Position numbers and translations under genes: made by a program
Assembly (NCBI RefSeq): GCF_049478495.1
Contig: NZ_CP168083.1
Location: 1,302,001 to 1,366,000 of the forward strand
Direction of reading: 5' to 3'
DNA length: 64,000 nucleotides
DNA from: P36-A1 sp049478495
GTDB taxonomy: Bacteria; Bacillota_I; Bacilli_A; JAJDGJ01
Shown here: positions 15,718 to 25,806 of the stretch, piece after piece
Position numbering within the stretch: the stretch's first letter is position 1
Layout: the number at the start of each line of letters is the position of its first letter
Notes under the pieces: model-generated
What the model saw: only the letters and a program-made list of their open reading frames with translations
What the model was told of the DNA's origin: nothing
The model's database searches: none

Positions 15718-16269
15718 TTAATTTGTTTCTATTACACCATATCCACCATTTTTACGTTTGTAAATAAGATGAATATTTTCAGTTTCAATGTCTCTATAAA
15801 TATAGAAATCATGATGTAACATTTCCATTTCTAAGATTGCTGTTTCAACATCTTTTGCCTCTGGAGTTATATGTTTAGTTCTTACAATTTCCTCTTCTTC
15901 TTCTAAGTATAGATCTTCTGGTGCTTCTAAGAAAGCAGGATCTAAAGCAAGTCCTAATTTTTCTTTTTCTTTACGATGTTTCTTGAATTTTGTTTTTAAT
16001 TTTCTAACTTGTCTTTCAAGTTTATCAACTACTCTATCAATTGCATCATATAAATCTTTTTCTGTAGCTTCTGCTCTAAGAATTCCAAACTTTGTAGGAA
16101 TTGTTGTTTCTACTTTTTCAATTCCTCCACGCTCTACACTAAGTAATACATTAGCTTTTGTAGTATCATCTACTACAAAGTATTTATCTAGTGTATCTAG
16201 ACGAGATTTAACAAACTCATTTAACGCCTCAGTGACTTCGACATTTTCTCCTCTTACTGAATATTTCAT
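15718..16269 (-). CDS. hpf: Long-form ribosome hibernation promoting factor
   Basis: The 183-aa length matches the long HPF of Bacillota. The N-terminal domain (residues 1-100) shows MKYSVRGENVEVTEALNEFV and the LERQVRKLKTKFKKHRK basic helix. The C-terminal dimerisation domain shows VRTKHITPEAKDVETAILEM and YRDIETENIHLIYKRKNGGYG. The protein pairs 70S ribosomes into inactive 100S dimers in stationary phase. It forms a single-gene unit. Confidence 0.95.
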   Translation of the reverse strand: MKYSVRGENVEVTEALNEFVKSRLDTLDKYFVVDDTTKANVLLSVERGGIEKVETTIPTKFGILRAEATEKDLYDAIDRVVDKLERQVRKLKTKFKKHRKEKEKLGLALDPAFLEAPEDLYLEEEEEIVRTKHITPEAKDVETAILEMEMLHHDFYIYRDIETENIHLIYKRKNGGYGVIETN

Positions 16270-16408
16270 AAGTAATCATTCCCTTCTAACTGTTATTAGT
16301 TATCTATATTATATATTAAACATAGAAATAGTAAAGTATATAACATTAGAATTTTATGCGATGCATTTATGTTATCTTTATTGATACATAAAGTATATTC
16401 ATAACTAA

Positions 16409-16440
16409 AAAAGAGTCATAATATTTGACTCTTGTTTTTT
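16409..16440 (-). terminator. Intrinsic terminator after yitT-like gene
   Basis: AAGAGTCA and TGACTCTT stem; the minus strand continues with a T-run. It ends the pgcA-corC-dedA-rmuC-yitT operon. Confidence 0.8.
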
Positions 16441-17282
16441 TAATCATATTTAGATGGTTGGAAATTTCCTAGTATTTCTTTTGAAGGTGTAACATTTATA
16501 AAAGCATGTGGATCTATATCAAAGATCATGTCTCTTATTAAATTTATTTCATATGTTGAAACAACTGTGTAAATGAAGTTTTTGTCTTCTTTTGTATATC
16601 CACCTTTTGCTGGTAATACTGTCATACCATGTATTGTATTATCTAACATAGTTTGAATTACTTTGTCGCCTTCACCTGTAATTATAGCTAAGGTAACTCT
16701 ATTGTATCGAACATGTATGGCATCAATTACTTTACTTGAAACAAATACTGAAATTAATGTATACACTGCAATTGTTATATTAAAGAAATATGCTGATGCT
16801 AAAACAATTAATCCATTTAATATCATCATATATTTTCCTGCTGATACTTGTTTTTTTACTGACATATACAAGGCAACAAAGTCTGTACCACCTGTTGATG
16901 CACCTGCTTCTAGGGCAACACCTGTACCAATACCAGCACATATACCACCGACAATAGCATTTAACATGATGTCATCTAGATGAACTACACTTGGCATAAT
17001 TCCTAGGAATATAGATGTTATAACAACATTTATAAATGATAAAACTGTAAAGTATTTACCAACATTGAAATATGCTAATATTGCAAGAGGTATGTTCATT
17101 ACTAGTAATGCTCCACCAAGAGGTATTGCTCCACTTGATAATTTATTGACTATTAATGCAACCCCTGTTAATCCACTTGATAATAATCCACTTGATTGAT
17201 AAAAGTTTACAAGTGCAAATGCTTGAATAAGTGATGATAATGTTAATAATATTAAACTTTTAACTAATCTTTTTTTATTCAA
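16440..17282 (-). CDS. YitT-family membrane protein (DUF161 plus DUF2179)
   Basis: The 280-aa protein has five membrane helices, with GLSSGLTGVALIVNKLSSG and EAGASTGGTDFVALY in the conserved DUF161 region. A soluble C-terminal DUF2179 domain follows (about residues 205-280: TVLPAKGGYTKEDKNFIYTV and later DPHAFINVTPSKEILG). The molecular function of the family is not established. The start is TTG at 17282, 7-8 bases after GGAG and overlapping the rmuC stop, so the gene is translationally coupled. Confidence 0.88.
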   Translation of the reverse strand: MNKKRLVKSLILLTLSSLIQAFALVNFYQSSGLLSSGLTGVALIVNKLSSGAIPLGGALLVMNIPLAILAYFNVGKYFTVLSFINVVITSIFLGIMPSVVHLDDIMLNAIVGGICAGIGTGVALEAGASTGGTDFVALYMSVKKQVSAGKYMMILNGLIVLASAYFFNITIAVYTLISVFVSSKVIDAIHVRYNRVTLAIITGEGDKVIQTMLDNTIHGMTVLPAKGGYTKEDKNFIYTVVSTYEINLIRDMIFDIDPHAFINVTPSKEILGNFQPSKYD

Positions 17283-18432
17283 TTAAATCTCCTTCTTTCT
17301 CTTCAAATTCTAAATCTGATATTCTTGTAAATTCTCTACTTATTTTATTAGTAGTTGTTGTGATATCTTTTACTTCATTACTTACTTTTCCAATACTATT
17401 TGATAAAGACTGCCATCTTTTTTCATATCTTGTAAATTCTTCTTTTAGTTTATTCAAATGTAGATGAATTTGTTCTGTATATTTAGTAGCTTCTATATTT
17501 CTTAAAAGTACTTGAATAGAAGTTAATGTTGCCATTATTGTTGTTGGTGAGGCTATCCAGACATGCTTTTTATAAGCATATTCTAATACATCCTCATTAT
17601 AAGCATTTACATGAGCAAAGATTGCTTCTGCTGGTAAAAACATTATTGCACTTTCAGCTGTTTCATATTTTATTATGTATTTTCTACTGATAGCATCTAT
17701 ATGGTTTTTCATATCTTGTTTAAATAATTTAGCTGCTTGAGTTCTAGTAGCATTATCTAATTTTTCATCGACCATTTTCTGATAGTTTTCTAATGGAAAT
17801 TTAGAATCTATTGCTATTTTTCCTACGGGATCTGGAACATCTATCAAAGCATCAACTATAAAGTCATTACTTAATTTCTTTTGTAAATAATAGTATTTTC
17901 CAGGTTCTCCAAAAATGTTTTTCAAGATATTTGAAAGTTGTATTTCTCCATAAATACCTCTTGTTTTTTTATCAGTCAAAACATCTTGTAATGAAATGAT
18001 GTTAGTTGATAGTGATTCAATTTTTTTCTGTGCTTCATCTATTTTAGATAATCTTTCTATCATTGAGGTAAATGAAGTATTTGTTTTTTCAAAACTCTTA
18101 TTGATTTTATCATTCATATCTTTACTTATGTTGTATAGTTGGTCTTTTAAAAGATCGTTAATTTTTCCAAAACTATCATTTAAAAGCCTTATTATTTTAG
18201 CATAATTTTCAAAAGAATCTTTTTGTTGTTTATTAAAAGCATTATTATTATTATCTAATAATTTATCACTACTTACTTGCATTAAATTATTGATGTTAAA
18301 CAATAATTCTTGATTATTAAACTTATTGTCTTGTTGAATTTTATTGTAATCAGTTGGCTGATTATTTTTTAGTTGTAATGCAATTAGTATTAGGACTGCT
18401 ATTAAGATTATTATTAGTAAAATTTCTATCAT
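17275..18432 (-). CDS. rmuC: DNA recombination protein RmuC
   Basis: The 385-aa protein begins with a membrane anchor (residues 2-22, ILLIIILIAVLILIAL), then a coiled-coil stretch rich in Asn, Lys and Asp up to about residue 150. The RmuC nuclease-like domain follows, with RGIYGEIQLSNILKNIFGE, IAIDSKFPLENYQKMVDE and the MFLPAEAIFAHVNAYNEDV block. RmuC limits inversions at short repeats in E. coli; the catalytic core resembles restriction-type nucleases. Start and upstream stop share ATGA. Confidence 0.93.
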   Translation of the reverse strand: MIEILLIIILIAVLILIALQLKNNQPTDYNKIQQDNKFNNQELLFNINNLMQVSSDKLLDNNNNAFNKQQKDSFENYAKIIRLLNDSFGKINDLLKDQLYNISKDMNDKINKSFEKTNTSFTSMIERLSKIDEAQKKIESLSTNIISLQDVLTDKKTRGIYGEIQLSNILKNIFGEPGKYYYLQKKLSNDFIVDALIDVPDPVGKIAIDSKFPLENYQKMVDEKLDNATRTQAAKLFKQDMKNHIDAISRKYIIKYETAESAIMFLPAEAIFAHVNAYNEDVLEYAYKKHVWIASPTTIMATLTSIQVLLRNIEATKYTEQIHLHLNKLKEEFTRYEKRWQSLSNSIGKVSNEVKDITTTTNKISREFTRISDLEFEEKEGDLIE

Positions 18433-19043
18433 TTATCATTATCCTCCTTACTAAATTTGTTTTGAATTACTTTTGAAAGTAGTATTATTAACACTAAAAC
18501 TATAACTCCTACTAACAATGGTTTAGGATCTTCAAATACATGAAGTAGTGATTCTCCTAAATAAGTATTAAAACCTAAAGCAACAGCTTTTGCACTTAAC
18601 ATAGCTGCATAAAACTCTCTTTTTCTAATTGTTGAAAGTGCACATGCATAACTAATTAAAGAGTGTGGAAAAAATGGTAGTATCATTAATAACATTAATA
18701 TCCACATTCCTTTTGTTTCTACCCAATTGAATACCTCATCCAATTTCTTATTATTTTTTATATGTGGTAAATTTAAAAACCAATCTGTAATAAAATATCT
18801 AATTGTAATGAATACAACAATTGTTCCAGTTACTGATCCTGCATAGGTAATTAAGAAACCTACAATTGGTCCATAGTTTTCTATATTAGCTAGCAACATT
18901 ACATTTAGTGGTAACATTGGCATTATTGCTTCTAAAAACGGCATTGCAAAGGCACCAAGCAATCCTAAAGATGCAAGAAATGCTAAAGACACTTCTAATA
19001 TATTAGATATGTTATCAATCAAACCATTTATAAATTCCCTCAT
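18429..19043 (-). CDS. DedA/TVP38-type membrane protein (VTT domain)
   Basis: The 204-aa protein has about five hydrophobic segments and the VTT/SNARE-associated signature: ITYAGSVTGTIVVFITIRYF near residue 64, then MILPFFPHSLISYACALSTI near residue 120. The family contributes to membrane lipid scrambling and proton-dependent homeostasis; the specific role of this member is unknown. It lies 14 bases after corC and overlaps rmuC by 4 bases. Confidence 0.85.
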   Translation of the reverse strand: MREFINGLIDNISNILEVSLAFLASLGLLGAFAMPFLEAIMPMLPLNVMLLANIENYGPIVGFLITYAGSVTGTIVVFITIRYFITDWFLNLPHIKNNKKLDEVFNWVETKGMWILMLLMILPFFPHSLISYACALSTIRKREFYAAMLSAKAVALGFNTYLGESLLHVFEDPKPLLVGVIVLVLIILLSKVIQNKFSKEDNDK

Positions 19044-19056
19044 TTAAAACCATCCT

Positions 19057-20352
19057 TTATTCAAAAAATTCGTCTTTTGGAGTCAATTCTTCTATTTCTA
19101 CTTTTATTATACGCCCATCTTTAACTTGTGATATGTTTATATCTAAGTTTTCATACACAGTTTTCATACCTTCATACACTTTAGGTACTTTCATAATATT
19201 TTTAACCCAGTCAGCAACCTTAAGTCCTTTTGCATTTTCTGGCATTTTAGTTGCATCTAAATACATATCAAATAGTAATTGTACTTCTGTTTGCCCACTT
19301 ACTTCAAAATTATGCAATCCTATTTCAATAACATCTGCTGGTAAATCATCAGTTTCATCGTATATTTCACCAACAAGTACTTCTAAGATATCTTCTAAAG
19401 TTACTATTCCAATTGTTTCAGCTGTTTTATCATCTACTACTATAGCCATATGATTCTTTTTTCGTTGTAACTCTTCTAAAACATCTATAGTATTCATTTC
19501 TTTTGATAATGTCATTGGTACATTAGCAATTTCTTCTAAACTCTTATTATTTTTTAAAACAATATTCATTAAATAGTCTTTTTCTAAAACAACACCTATT
19601 ATCTCTTTATTATTAGCATCCATCAATGGTAGTCTTGAATGTTTTGTATTTGAAAATATTCTTGTTATTTTTTGATTGCTATCATTTATGTTAATTGCTA
19701 TTATATCTTGTTTAGAAACCATGATTTCACTAATCTTAACATCAGCAAATTCAATTGCTGATTCTATTAATTCTCTTTCATCTTGATCAAGACCACCTTC
19801 ATTTTCAATTAACATGACTAAATCATGTAGTTCTTGTTCAGTGAAAGAGTATTTTGAATTATTGTTTTGTGATTTAGCAATTTTATTTACAGCTTTTTGT
19901 AAAATATCAAATAAATAAGTGATTGGTCTCATAATTATGCCAATTACATATAATGGTTTGGCTGTTGCAACTGCTACTTTTTCAGGTGCATTAGCTGCAA
20001 AAGTTTTTGGTAGTACTTCACCAAACACTAATACTAATACTGTCATTACAATTGTGGCATAGACTACTGCACTTTCATTAAAAAGTGATATAAAAACCAT
20101 TGTTGTTAATGATGATGCTAGAATATTAACAATATTATTCCCAACTAATATTGTTGTTAGATACTTGGTAAAGTTTTTTTGCATTTTATAAACTAATTTA
20201 GCTTTTTCTAATTTACTATCACTATCTTTTGATAATGCTCTTAGCTTCATTACATTAGCTGATGTTAATGCTGTTTCACTTGAAGAGAAAAAAGCTGAAA
20301 TAGAAAGTAAAACGATTAATACGATAATTAAAATGATTGTACTTGTATTCAT
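19057..20352 (-). CDS. CNNM/CorC-family transporter (DUF21-CBS-CorC_HlyC), copy 1
   Basis: The 431-aa protein has an N-terminal DUF21/CNNM membrane domain (residues 1-170, with FSSSETALTSANVMKL and VFGEVLPKTFAANAP). A CBS pair follows (about 200-325: EIMVSKQDIIAI, HSRLPLMDANNKEIIG, NHMAIVVDDKTAETIGIVTL). The C-terminal CorC/HlyC regulatory domain ends the protein. The family exports magnesium or cobalt, or modulates their transport. A second paralogue lies at 27.9-29.2 kb. Confidence 0.9.
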   Translation of the reverse strand: MNTSTIILIIVLIVLLSISAFFSSSETALTSANVMKLRALSKDSDSKLEKAKLVYKMQKNFTKYLTTILVGNNIVNILASSLTTMVFISLFNESAVVYATIVMTVLVLVFGEVLPKTFAANAPEKVAVATAKPLYVIGIIMRPITYLFDILQKAVNKIAKSQNNNSKYSFTEQELHDLVMLIENEGGLDQDERELIESAIEFADVKISEIMVSKQDIIAININDSNQKITRIFSNTKHSRLPLMDANNKEIIGVVLEKDYLMNIVLKNNKSLEEIANVPMTLSKEMNTIDVLEELQRKKNHMAIVVDDKTAETIGIVTLEDILEVLVGEIYDETDDLPADVIEIGLHNFEVSGQTEVQLLFDMYLDATKMPENAKGLKVADWVKNIMKVPKVYEGMKTVYENLDINISQVKDGRIIKVEIEELTPKDEFFE

Positions 20353-20378
20353 AATGTTCCCCTGTTCTCATTTTTTAA

Positions 20379-22088
20379 TTAATATAGTGATTCTAATGTT
20401 TCATTTATAAAGATGTTCATTTTTTGTATTTTATCTTTAGCTTTTAAGATTGTATCTGCTTTTGAAGCTAAGTAAAATTTTAATTTTGGTTCTGTTCCAC
20501 TTGGTCTTATTGCTAGCCAACTTCCATCTTCTAAGGCTATTTTAATGGCATTTGTTTCTGGTAAATTAGTTGAACTTACAACTTTACCATTTTCTATTAT
20601 CTCTTTAAATTCAAAGTCATATATTTTAGTTATTTTCTGGTTTATAATACTTTCTAATTCTCCATTTCTAAAAAATGACATTATTAGTTGTACTTGATCT
20701 TTAGACTTTAAAGGATCTAAGTTAATTGATACTTGTTTATTTTGATAAAAACCATGTTCATGATAAATGTCTACTAATGCATCAAGTAATGATTTTTCTA
20801 ATGTTCCATAATGATTAATCATTTCGGCAATTATTATTGTTGTAGAAACAGCATCTTTATCTTGAACATATGGATTTGATAAGAAACCTAGGCTTTCTTC
20901 ATAACCAAATTCAAATTTATATTCATGTGATTTTGAGTATTCTTCAATTAAAGAACCAATATACTTGAATCCTGTTAATACTGAGATATTTGTTAAATTA
21001 TATTTATAGGCAACTTCTTTACCTAGATCACTTGTTACAATTGTATCAATCATCACTGAATTATCTTCTAATTTATTTTGTTTATATCGATAACTTAGGA
21101 TGTATTCTAATAATATTGCTCCTAGTTCATTTCCTGATAAAAGTTTGAATTCTCCATTTTTTCTTCTAACACAAACTCCTACACGATCACAATCAGGATC
21201 TGTGGCAATTACATAATCAACATTAAGCTGATTTGCTTTTTCTATTCCTAAAGCAAAGGCTTTAATATCTTCTGGATTAGGTTCTGGTGCAGTACTAAAA
21301 TTTGGATCTGCATCCATTTGAGCTGGCACCTGAAAAATATGGGTAAATCCAGCTTGTTGTAGTGCTTTAGGAATTATTGGTCCACCAGCACCATGTAATG
21401 GTGTATAAACTATACCATGATTTCTTACATCTAATTCCTTATTTATCATACACTCTACAGCAGCATCAACAAATGGGCGATCATCTTTAGAATCTAAGAA
21501 ATGAATAAGTTGGTTATTACTTCCAAAATTATCAATATCAATTTCTAATTCATTTTTTATTTGATCTATTTCATAGACAATTTTGCTTATTTCATCAGGT
21601 AATATTTGACAACCATTAGCATCATATACTTTATAACCATTATATTCTTTTGGATTATGACTTGCTGTTATATTTATTCCTGCAGCACAGTTCATGTACT
21701 TTATCATATATGAAAGTTGTGGAGTTGGTCTTAAATCTTCAAATATATATGCTTTAATATTTTCTTTTGCTAATAAATTAGCAACTAATGCTGCAAAATC
21801 TTGTGAAAATTTACGGTTATCATAAGCTATACATACTCCACTATCATTAATATCATAATGTTTTTTCTTTAGATATTGAATAAATCCTAATGTTGTTTTT
21901 GCTACAACATAATGATTTATTCTATTACTTCCAGGTCCTATTTTTCCTCTAATTCCAGCAGTACCAAATTCTATTTTCTGTGAAAAAGCATCTTCTTTTT
22001 CACTTTCACTCATTAAAAATAATTGTTTTTTTATCTCAGGATTTATTGTAAATGATTCAATCCATTTTAAGTATTCATTTTTACGCAT
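20379..22088 (-). CDS. pgcA: Phosphoglucomutase/phosphomannomutase (PgcA type)
   Basis: The 569-aa protein is full length for the alpha-D-phosphohexomutase family. N-terminal FGTAGIRGKIGPGSNRIN is followed by the catalytic phosphoserine loop TASHNPKEYNGYKVYD (Ser near residue 140), the metal loop DPDCDRVGV (near 298), the sugar loop GYEESLGFL and the phosphate-binding loop RPSGTEPKLKFYL near the C-terminus. It interconverts glucose-1-phosphate and glucose-6-phosphate, feeding UDP-glucose and glycolipid synthesis. It is the first gene of a five-gene operon; a TATAAT lies about 30 bases before the ATG. Confidence 0.95.
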   Translation of the reverse strand: MRKNEYLKWIESFTINPEIKKQLFLMSESEKEDAFSQKIEFGTAGIRGKIGPGSNRINHYVVAKTTLGFIQYLKKKHYDINDSGVCIAYDNRKFSQDFAALVANLLAKENIKAYIFEDLRPTPQLSYMIKYMNCAAGINITASHNPKEYNGYKVYDANGCQILPDEISKIVYEIDQIKNELEIDIDNFGSNNQLIHFLDSKDDRPFVDAAVECMINKELDVRNHGIVYTPLHGAGGPIIPKALQQAGFTHIFQVPAQMDADPNFSTAPEPNPEDIKAFALGIEKANQLNVDYVIATDPDCDRVGVCVRRKNGEFKLLSGNELGAILLEYILSYRYKQNKLEDNSVMIDTIVTSDLGKEVAYKYNLTNISVLTGFKYIGSLIEEYSKSHEYKFEFGYEESLGFLSNPYVQDKDAVSTTIIIAEMINHYGTLEKSLLDALVDIYHEHGFYQNKQVSINLDPLKSKDQVQLIMSFFRNGELESIINQKITKIYDFEFKEIIENGKVVSSTNLPETNAIKIALEDGSWLAIRPSGTEPKLKFYLASKADTILKAKDKIQKMNIFINETLESLY

Positions 22089-22565
22089 TTTTTATCACTA
22101 CTCCTTCACACTTTATTATAGCAAAATTTAATAATATCTTAAACTGTTTAGACAAATTATCCTATGTAAAAGACTATTTTAAACTTAGTTGTACAATATA
22201 AAGTTAAAACATCTGTTCTTATTTAATTTAGGATATGAAATACTACAAAAGTATTACTATTTTTTGTCATTCTTAATCGCAAAAAAGGCTACAATTTTCT
22301 TTTTATCCTACTCATTACTTAACATCAAATGTTTATAATGAAACATTTTTAATAACCTTAATCTAGTTTTGATTTGATTTAGTACATTAATATATAGATG
22401 TCTTTGTATAGTGTTATAATCTTTACATATTAAATCACTTTTTTAGATATACTTATTCTTATATTATCAACACTTACTAGTATGAATGATTATTCTATAA
22501 ATTAATGATTATCACTTCTTATGTGTTTGATTACACTTATAAAATTTACTTTTGTTTTAACATAC
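22089..22565. other. Intergenic region between ppdK and pgcA
   Basis: About 480 bases of very AT-rich DNA. Near the pgcA end there is a TATAAT (minus strand, about 22114-22119) and a GGAG ribosome-binding site. I found no convincing ORF, RNA or repeat in the remainder. Confidence 0.5.
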
Positions 22566-22600
22566 AAAAACCCACACTATAATATATAGTATGAGTTTTT
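22566..22600 (-). terminator. Terminator after ppdK
   Basis: AAAACTCATACTATA pairs with TATAGTGTGGGTTTT (two mismatches) followed by T on the minus strand, 17 bases after the ppdK stop. Confidence 0.75.
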
Positions 22601-22616
22601 GGTAATATGTATAATA

Positions 22617-25265
22617 TTAGTAATTATTTACACTTAGTAATTTAAATGCTGTTGCTTGTGCTATAACAAGTTTTGCAAGTGATATTCTATATGGTGAACA
22701 AGATACATAATCTAGTCCATATTGATAACATAGAAGAATTGATTGTGCTTCTCCTCCATGTTCTCCACAAATACCAATTTTAATTTTAGGATCATAATTT
22801 CTTACTTTATCTGTGGCCATTTTTACTAATTGACCAACACCATTTTCATCCATTACAGCAAATGGATCTGCCGCAATTATTTTTTGTGATATGTAATCAT
22901 TAGAGAATTTAGAAAAATCATCTCTTGAGAATCCATAAGTCATTTGTGTTAAATCATTTGTTCCAAATGATACAAAGTCAGAATATGGTGCTAAATCTTC
23001 AGCGATTAAACATGCTCTTGGTGTTTCTGCCATTATTCCAATTTTATAATCTATTTTTGTATTATGAACTTCACATAGTGATTCTATTAAATCAACTATT
23101 TGTTTTCTTATTTTAGTCAATTCATTTTCTGTTGTTACTAGTGGTATTTTAATATGTGGAACTATATTAATGTTTAGTTCTTCATTTATTTCAATAGCAG
23201 CTTCTACAATAGCTTTTGATTGCATTAAATAGATTTCTGGATATGTGATTGCTAAACGGCATCCTCTATGTCCAAGCATTGGGTTAACTTCTTTTAGTTG
23301 TGAAGATCTTTCTTTTATATATGAAACATCTAAATTTAAGGCTTTGGCAAGTCTTTCTTCATCTTCTTTTGTATGTGGTAAAAATTCATGTAATGGTGGA
23401 TCTAAAAGTCTTATATTAACTGAAAGTTCTTTCATTACTTTATAAATTTCTTTAAAGTCTTTCTTTTGATGAGGGAATAGTTTATCTAAAGCTTCTACTC
23501 TTTTTTCTTTAGTTTCAGCTAGAATCATACTTTGAATATCAATAATACGATCTTCTTCAAAGAACATGTGTTCTGTACGACAAAGTCCAATTCCTGTTGC
23601 TCCAAACTCTAAGGCTTTAGCAGCATCATGTGCATTATCAGCATTTGCTCTTACTTCCATTAATGCATATTCATTTGCCCATTCCATTAATGTTGATAAT
23701 TGATCAGGCATAGCTGTTGTTTCAATATCTATTTTACCTTCATAAACATTACCAGTTGATCCATCTACTGAAATCCAATCACCTTCATCGTAGATTTTTT
23801 CACCGATTTTAACTTTATGATTTGCATAATCTAATTCAACATTTTGGCATCCTACAATACAAGTTCTTCCCATACCACGAGCTACAACTGCAGCATGTGA
23901 TGTCATTCCACCAGTTGATGTTACTACTGCATTACAATAAATCATTCCTTCAATGTCATCTGGAGTAGTTTCATGTCTTACAAGTATTGTTTCTTCACCT
24001 TCATTTGCTTTTGCAGCTGCAGTTTTTGCATCAAAATAAATTTGTCCATTTGCTGCTCCTGGAGATGCAGGTAATCCTTTTGAAATTGGTTGTAAGTTTT
24101 TAATTTCATCAGCATCAAATGATGGATGTAATAATTGTTCTACTTGATCAGGATGAACTCTTGTGATTGCTGTAATTTTATCAATGATTCCTTCATTGTA
24201 CATGTCTACTGCAATTTTTAAAGCTGCTAAAGCTGTTCTTTTACCACTTCTTGTTTGTAAAAAGTATAGTTTTCCATCTTCTACTGTAAATTCAACATCT
24301 TGAACATCTTTGTATGAGATTTCCATTTTCTTAACTATTTCAAATAGTTCATCATATATTTTAGGCATGTCTTCATGCAATTTTTTTAATGGCATAGGTG
24401 TTCTAATTCCTGCTACAACATCTTCACCTTGTGCATTAATTAAATATTCACCAAATAATTCATTATCTCCTGTTATTGGATTTCTTGTAAATAAAACTCC
24501 TGTACCACTATTGTCAGAGAAGTTACCAAATACCATAGATTGGATGTTAACTGCTGTTCCAATTGTATGTGAAATATGGTTCAAATCTCTATAAATTATA
24601 GCTCTTTCATTTTGCCATGATCTAAACACAGCTTCAATTGCCATTTTAAGTTGCACATATACATCTTGATAGAATGCAATTCCATTATTGTTTTCTTTTA
24701 CAATTTCCTTAAAAGCTTCAATAACTTCTGCAAGTGCTTCAACTGATAGTTCATTATCATGAACTACATTATATTTAGCTTTAATCTTTGCTAATCTATG
24801 TTCAAAAATATCTCTTTTTATTTCAAGAACTACATCAGAGAATATTTGAATAAATCTTCTATAACTATCATAAGCAAATCTTTGATTATTTGTTTTTTTA
24901 GCTAAAGCCTCTACTGTTACATCATTTAAACCTAAGTTTAGTACTGTATCCATCATTCCTGGCATTGAAACAGGAGCACCTGAACGTACTGAAACTAATA
25001 ATGGATTATCAATACCACCAAATAATTTTCCAGTTGCTTGTTCTACTTCTTTTAAACTTGAATCTATTTGTAATTGTAATTCACTAAAAATTGTTTTGTC
25101 ATTTGCATAATATTCATTACAAGCTTGAGTTGTAATTGTAAATCCTGGTGGTACTGGTAAGCCTTTATTAGCCATATATGCTAAGTTAGCTCCCTTTCCT
25201 CCTAATAGATTTACCATTGATCTATTTCCTTGATTAAACAAGTATGTATACTTAATTGTTGCCAT
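22617..25265 (-). CDS. ppdK: Pyruvate, phosphate dikinase
   Basis: The enzyme interconverts PEP, AMP and PPi with pyruvate, ATP and Pi. The protein is full length at 882 aa. The ATP-grasp domain has GGKGANLAYMANKGLPVPPGF and VSVRSGAPVSMPGMMDTVLN. The phosphohistidine domain has GGMTSHAAVVARGMGRTCI (His near residue 452). The PEP-binding barrel ends with ETPRACLIAE, FGTNDLTQMTYGFSRDD and GICGEHGG. I chose ATG 25265, 6 bases after GAGAGGTGA, over the in-frame GTG at 25274 that overlaps this site. A cre-like operator lies upstream, so catabolite control is likely. The gene is transcribed alone. Confidence 0.97.
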   Translation of the reverse strand: MATIKYTYLFNQGNRSMVNLLGGKGANLAYMANKGLPVPPGFTITTQACNEYYANDKTIFSELQLQIDSSLKEVEQATGKLFGGIDNPLLVSVRSGAPVSMPGMMDTVLNLGLNDVTVEALAKKTNNQRFAYDSYRRFIQIFSDVVLEIKRDIFEHRLAKIKAKYNVVHDNELSVEALAEVIEAFKEIVKENNNGIAFYQDVYVQLKMAIEAVFRSWQNERAIIYRDLNHISHTIGTAVNIQSMVFGNFSDNSGTGVLFTRNPITGDNELFGEYLINAQGEDVVAGIRTPMPLKKLHEDMPKIYDELFEIVKKMEISYKDVQDVEFTVEDGKLYFLQTRSGKRTALAALKIAVDMYNEGIIDKITAITRVHPDQVEQLLHPSFDADEIKNLQPISKGLPASPGAANGQIYFDAKTAAAKANEGEETILVRHETTPDDIEGMIYCNAVVTSTGGMTSHAAVVARGMGRTCIVGCQNVELDYANHKVKIGEKIYDEGDWISVDGSTGNVYEGKIDIETTAMPDQLSTLMEWANEYALMEVRANADNAHDAAKALEFGATGIGLCRTEHMFFEEDRIIDIQSMILAETKEKRVEALDKLFPHQKKDFKEIYKVMKELSVNIRLLDPPLHEFLPHTKEDEERLAKALNLDVSYIKERSSQLKEVNPMLGHRGCRLAITYPEIYLMQSKAIVEAAIEINEELNINIVPHIKIPLVTTENELTKIRKQIVDLIESLCEVHNTKIDYKIGIMAETPRACLIAEDLAPYSDFVSFGTNDLTQMTYGFSRDDFSKFSNDYISQKIIAADPFAVMDENGVGQLVKMATDKVRNYDPKIKIGICGEHGGEAQSILLCYQYGLDYVSCSPYRISLAKLVIAQATAFKLLSVNNY

Positions 25266-25310
25266 TGTTTTCACCTCTCAAATATTTTACATTTATAGTC
25301 TATCACAAAT

Positions 25311-25324
25311 TGTAAACGCTTACA
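25311..25324. promoter_or_regulatory. Putative CcpA operator (cre) upstream of ppdK
   Basis: TGTAAACGCTTACA is a perfect match to the consensus TGWAARCGYTWNCW and nearly palindromic. It lies 46-59 bases before the ppdK ATG, in its promoter region. Confidence 0.7.
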
Positions 25325-25409
25325 ATAGATATAGCTATAATTTTTTGAAATAGTTTTTGCCTTCTATGATAACTACTTTTTATATCTAGGACACAACTAC
25401 TGTTTGTTA

Positions 25410-25438
25410 TTGCATATTGTAAACTGCAGTGCTATAAT
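25410..25438 (+). promoter_or_regulatory. Promoter of the cobalamin riboswitch transcript
   Basis: TTGCAT (25410-25415), a 17-base spacer and TATAAT (25433-25438) preceded by TGC (extended -10). Transcription would begin about 10 bases before the aptamer. Confidence 0.75.
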
Positions 25439-25455
25439 ATTAGTGTAATAACATG

Positions 25456-25605
25456 TAAGGTGTTGAAAGACTTAAAAGGGAATCTAGAAATGCTAGAGCT
25501 GTCCCAGCAACTGTAAAGTGGATCATATATTAGTATACCACTGAGTTAATTATTAACTTGGGAAGGTTATATATGAAGTGAAACCAAGCCAGTAGACCTA
25601 CCTTA
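25456..25605 (+). ncRNA. Cobalamin (B12) riboswitch
   Basis: All hallmarks are present: AAAAGGGAA, GAGCTGTCCCAGCAACTGTAA, an arm with ACCACTGAG, and the B12 box GCCAGTAGACCTACC. The outer stem TAAGGT (25456-25461) pairs with ACCTTA (25600-25605). The next gene on the strand is a flavin split-barrel protein, after a terminator at 25765-25797. A typical B12 transport or synthesis gene is absent. Confidence 0.92.
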
Positions 25606-25764
25606 TTGAATCGTCCTGGGTATGACAATATTATTAAAACTTGAACTTAGGACTTTACTCATTCTAAGCTCACAAAAAATAACAACTCAAAAATACTCTC
25701 TGAAATAAATATATTCAGGAAAGTTATTACAAAAAGGCAGTTTATGCTGTTTATATATTTTAAA

Positions 25765-25797
25765 AAAGTTTGCTTCCATCCAAAGCAAACTTTTTTT
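25765..25797 (+). terminator. Terminator downstream of the cobalamin riboswitch
   Basis: AAAGTTTGCTT and AAGCAAACTTT form a perfect 11-bp stem followed by seven T. It could be the expression platform of the riboswitch, though it is 160 bases from the aptamer. Confidence 0.9.
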
Positions 25798-25806
25798 ATA
25801 CTTCTA

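Noticed and set aside
22089..22616. Possible small ORFs or RNA in the gap between ppdK and pgcA
   Set aside because: Frames on both strands are short and lack ribosome-binding sites; only promoter and terminator elements at the ends are convincing.
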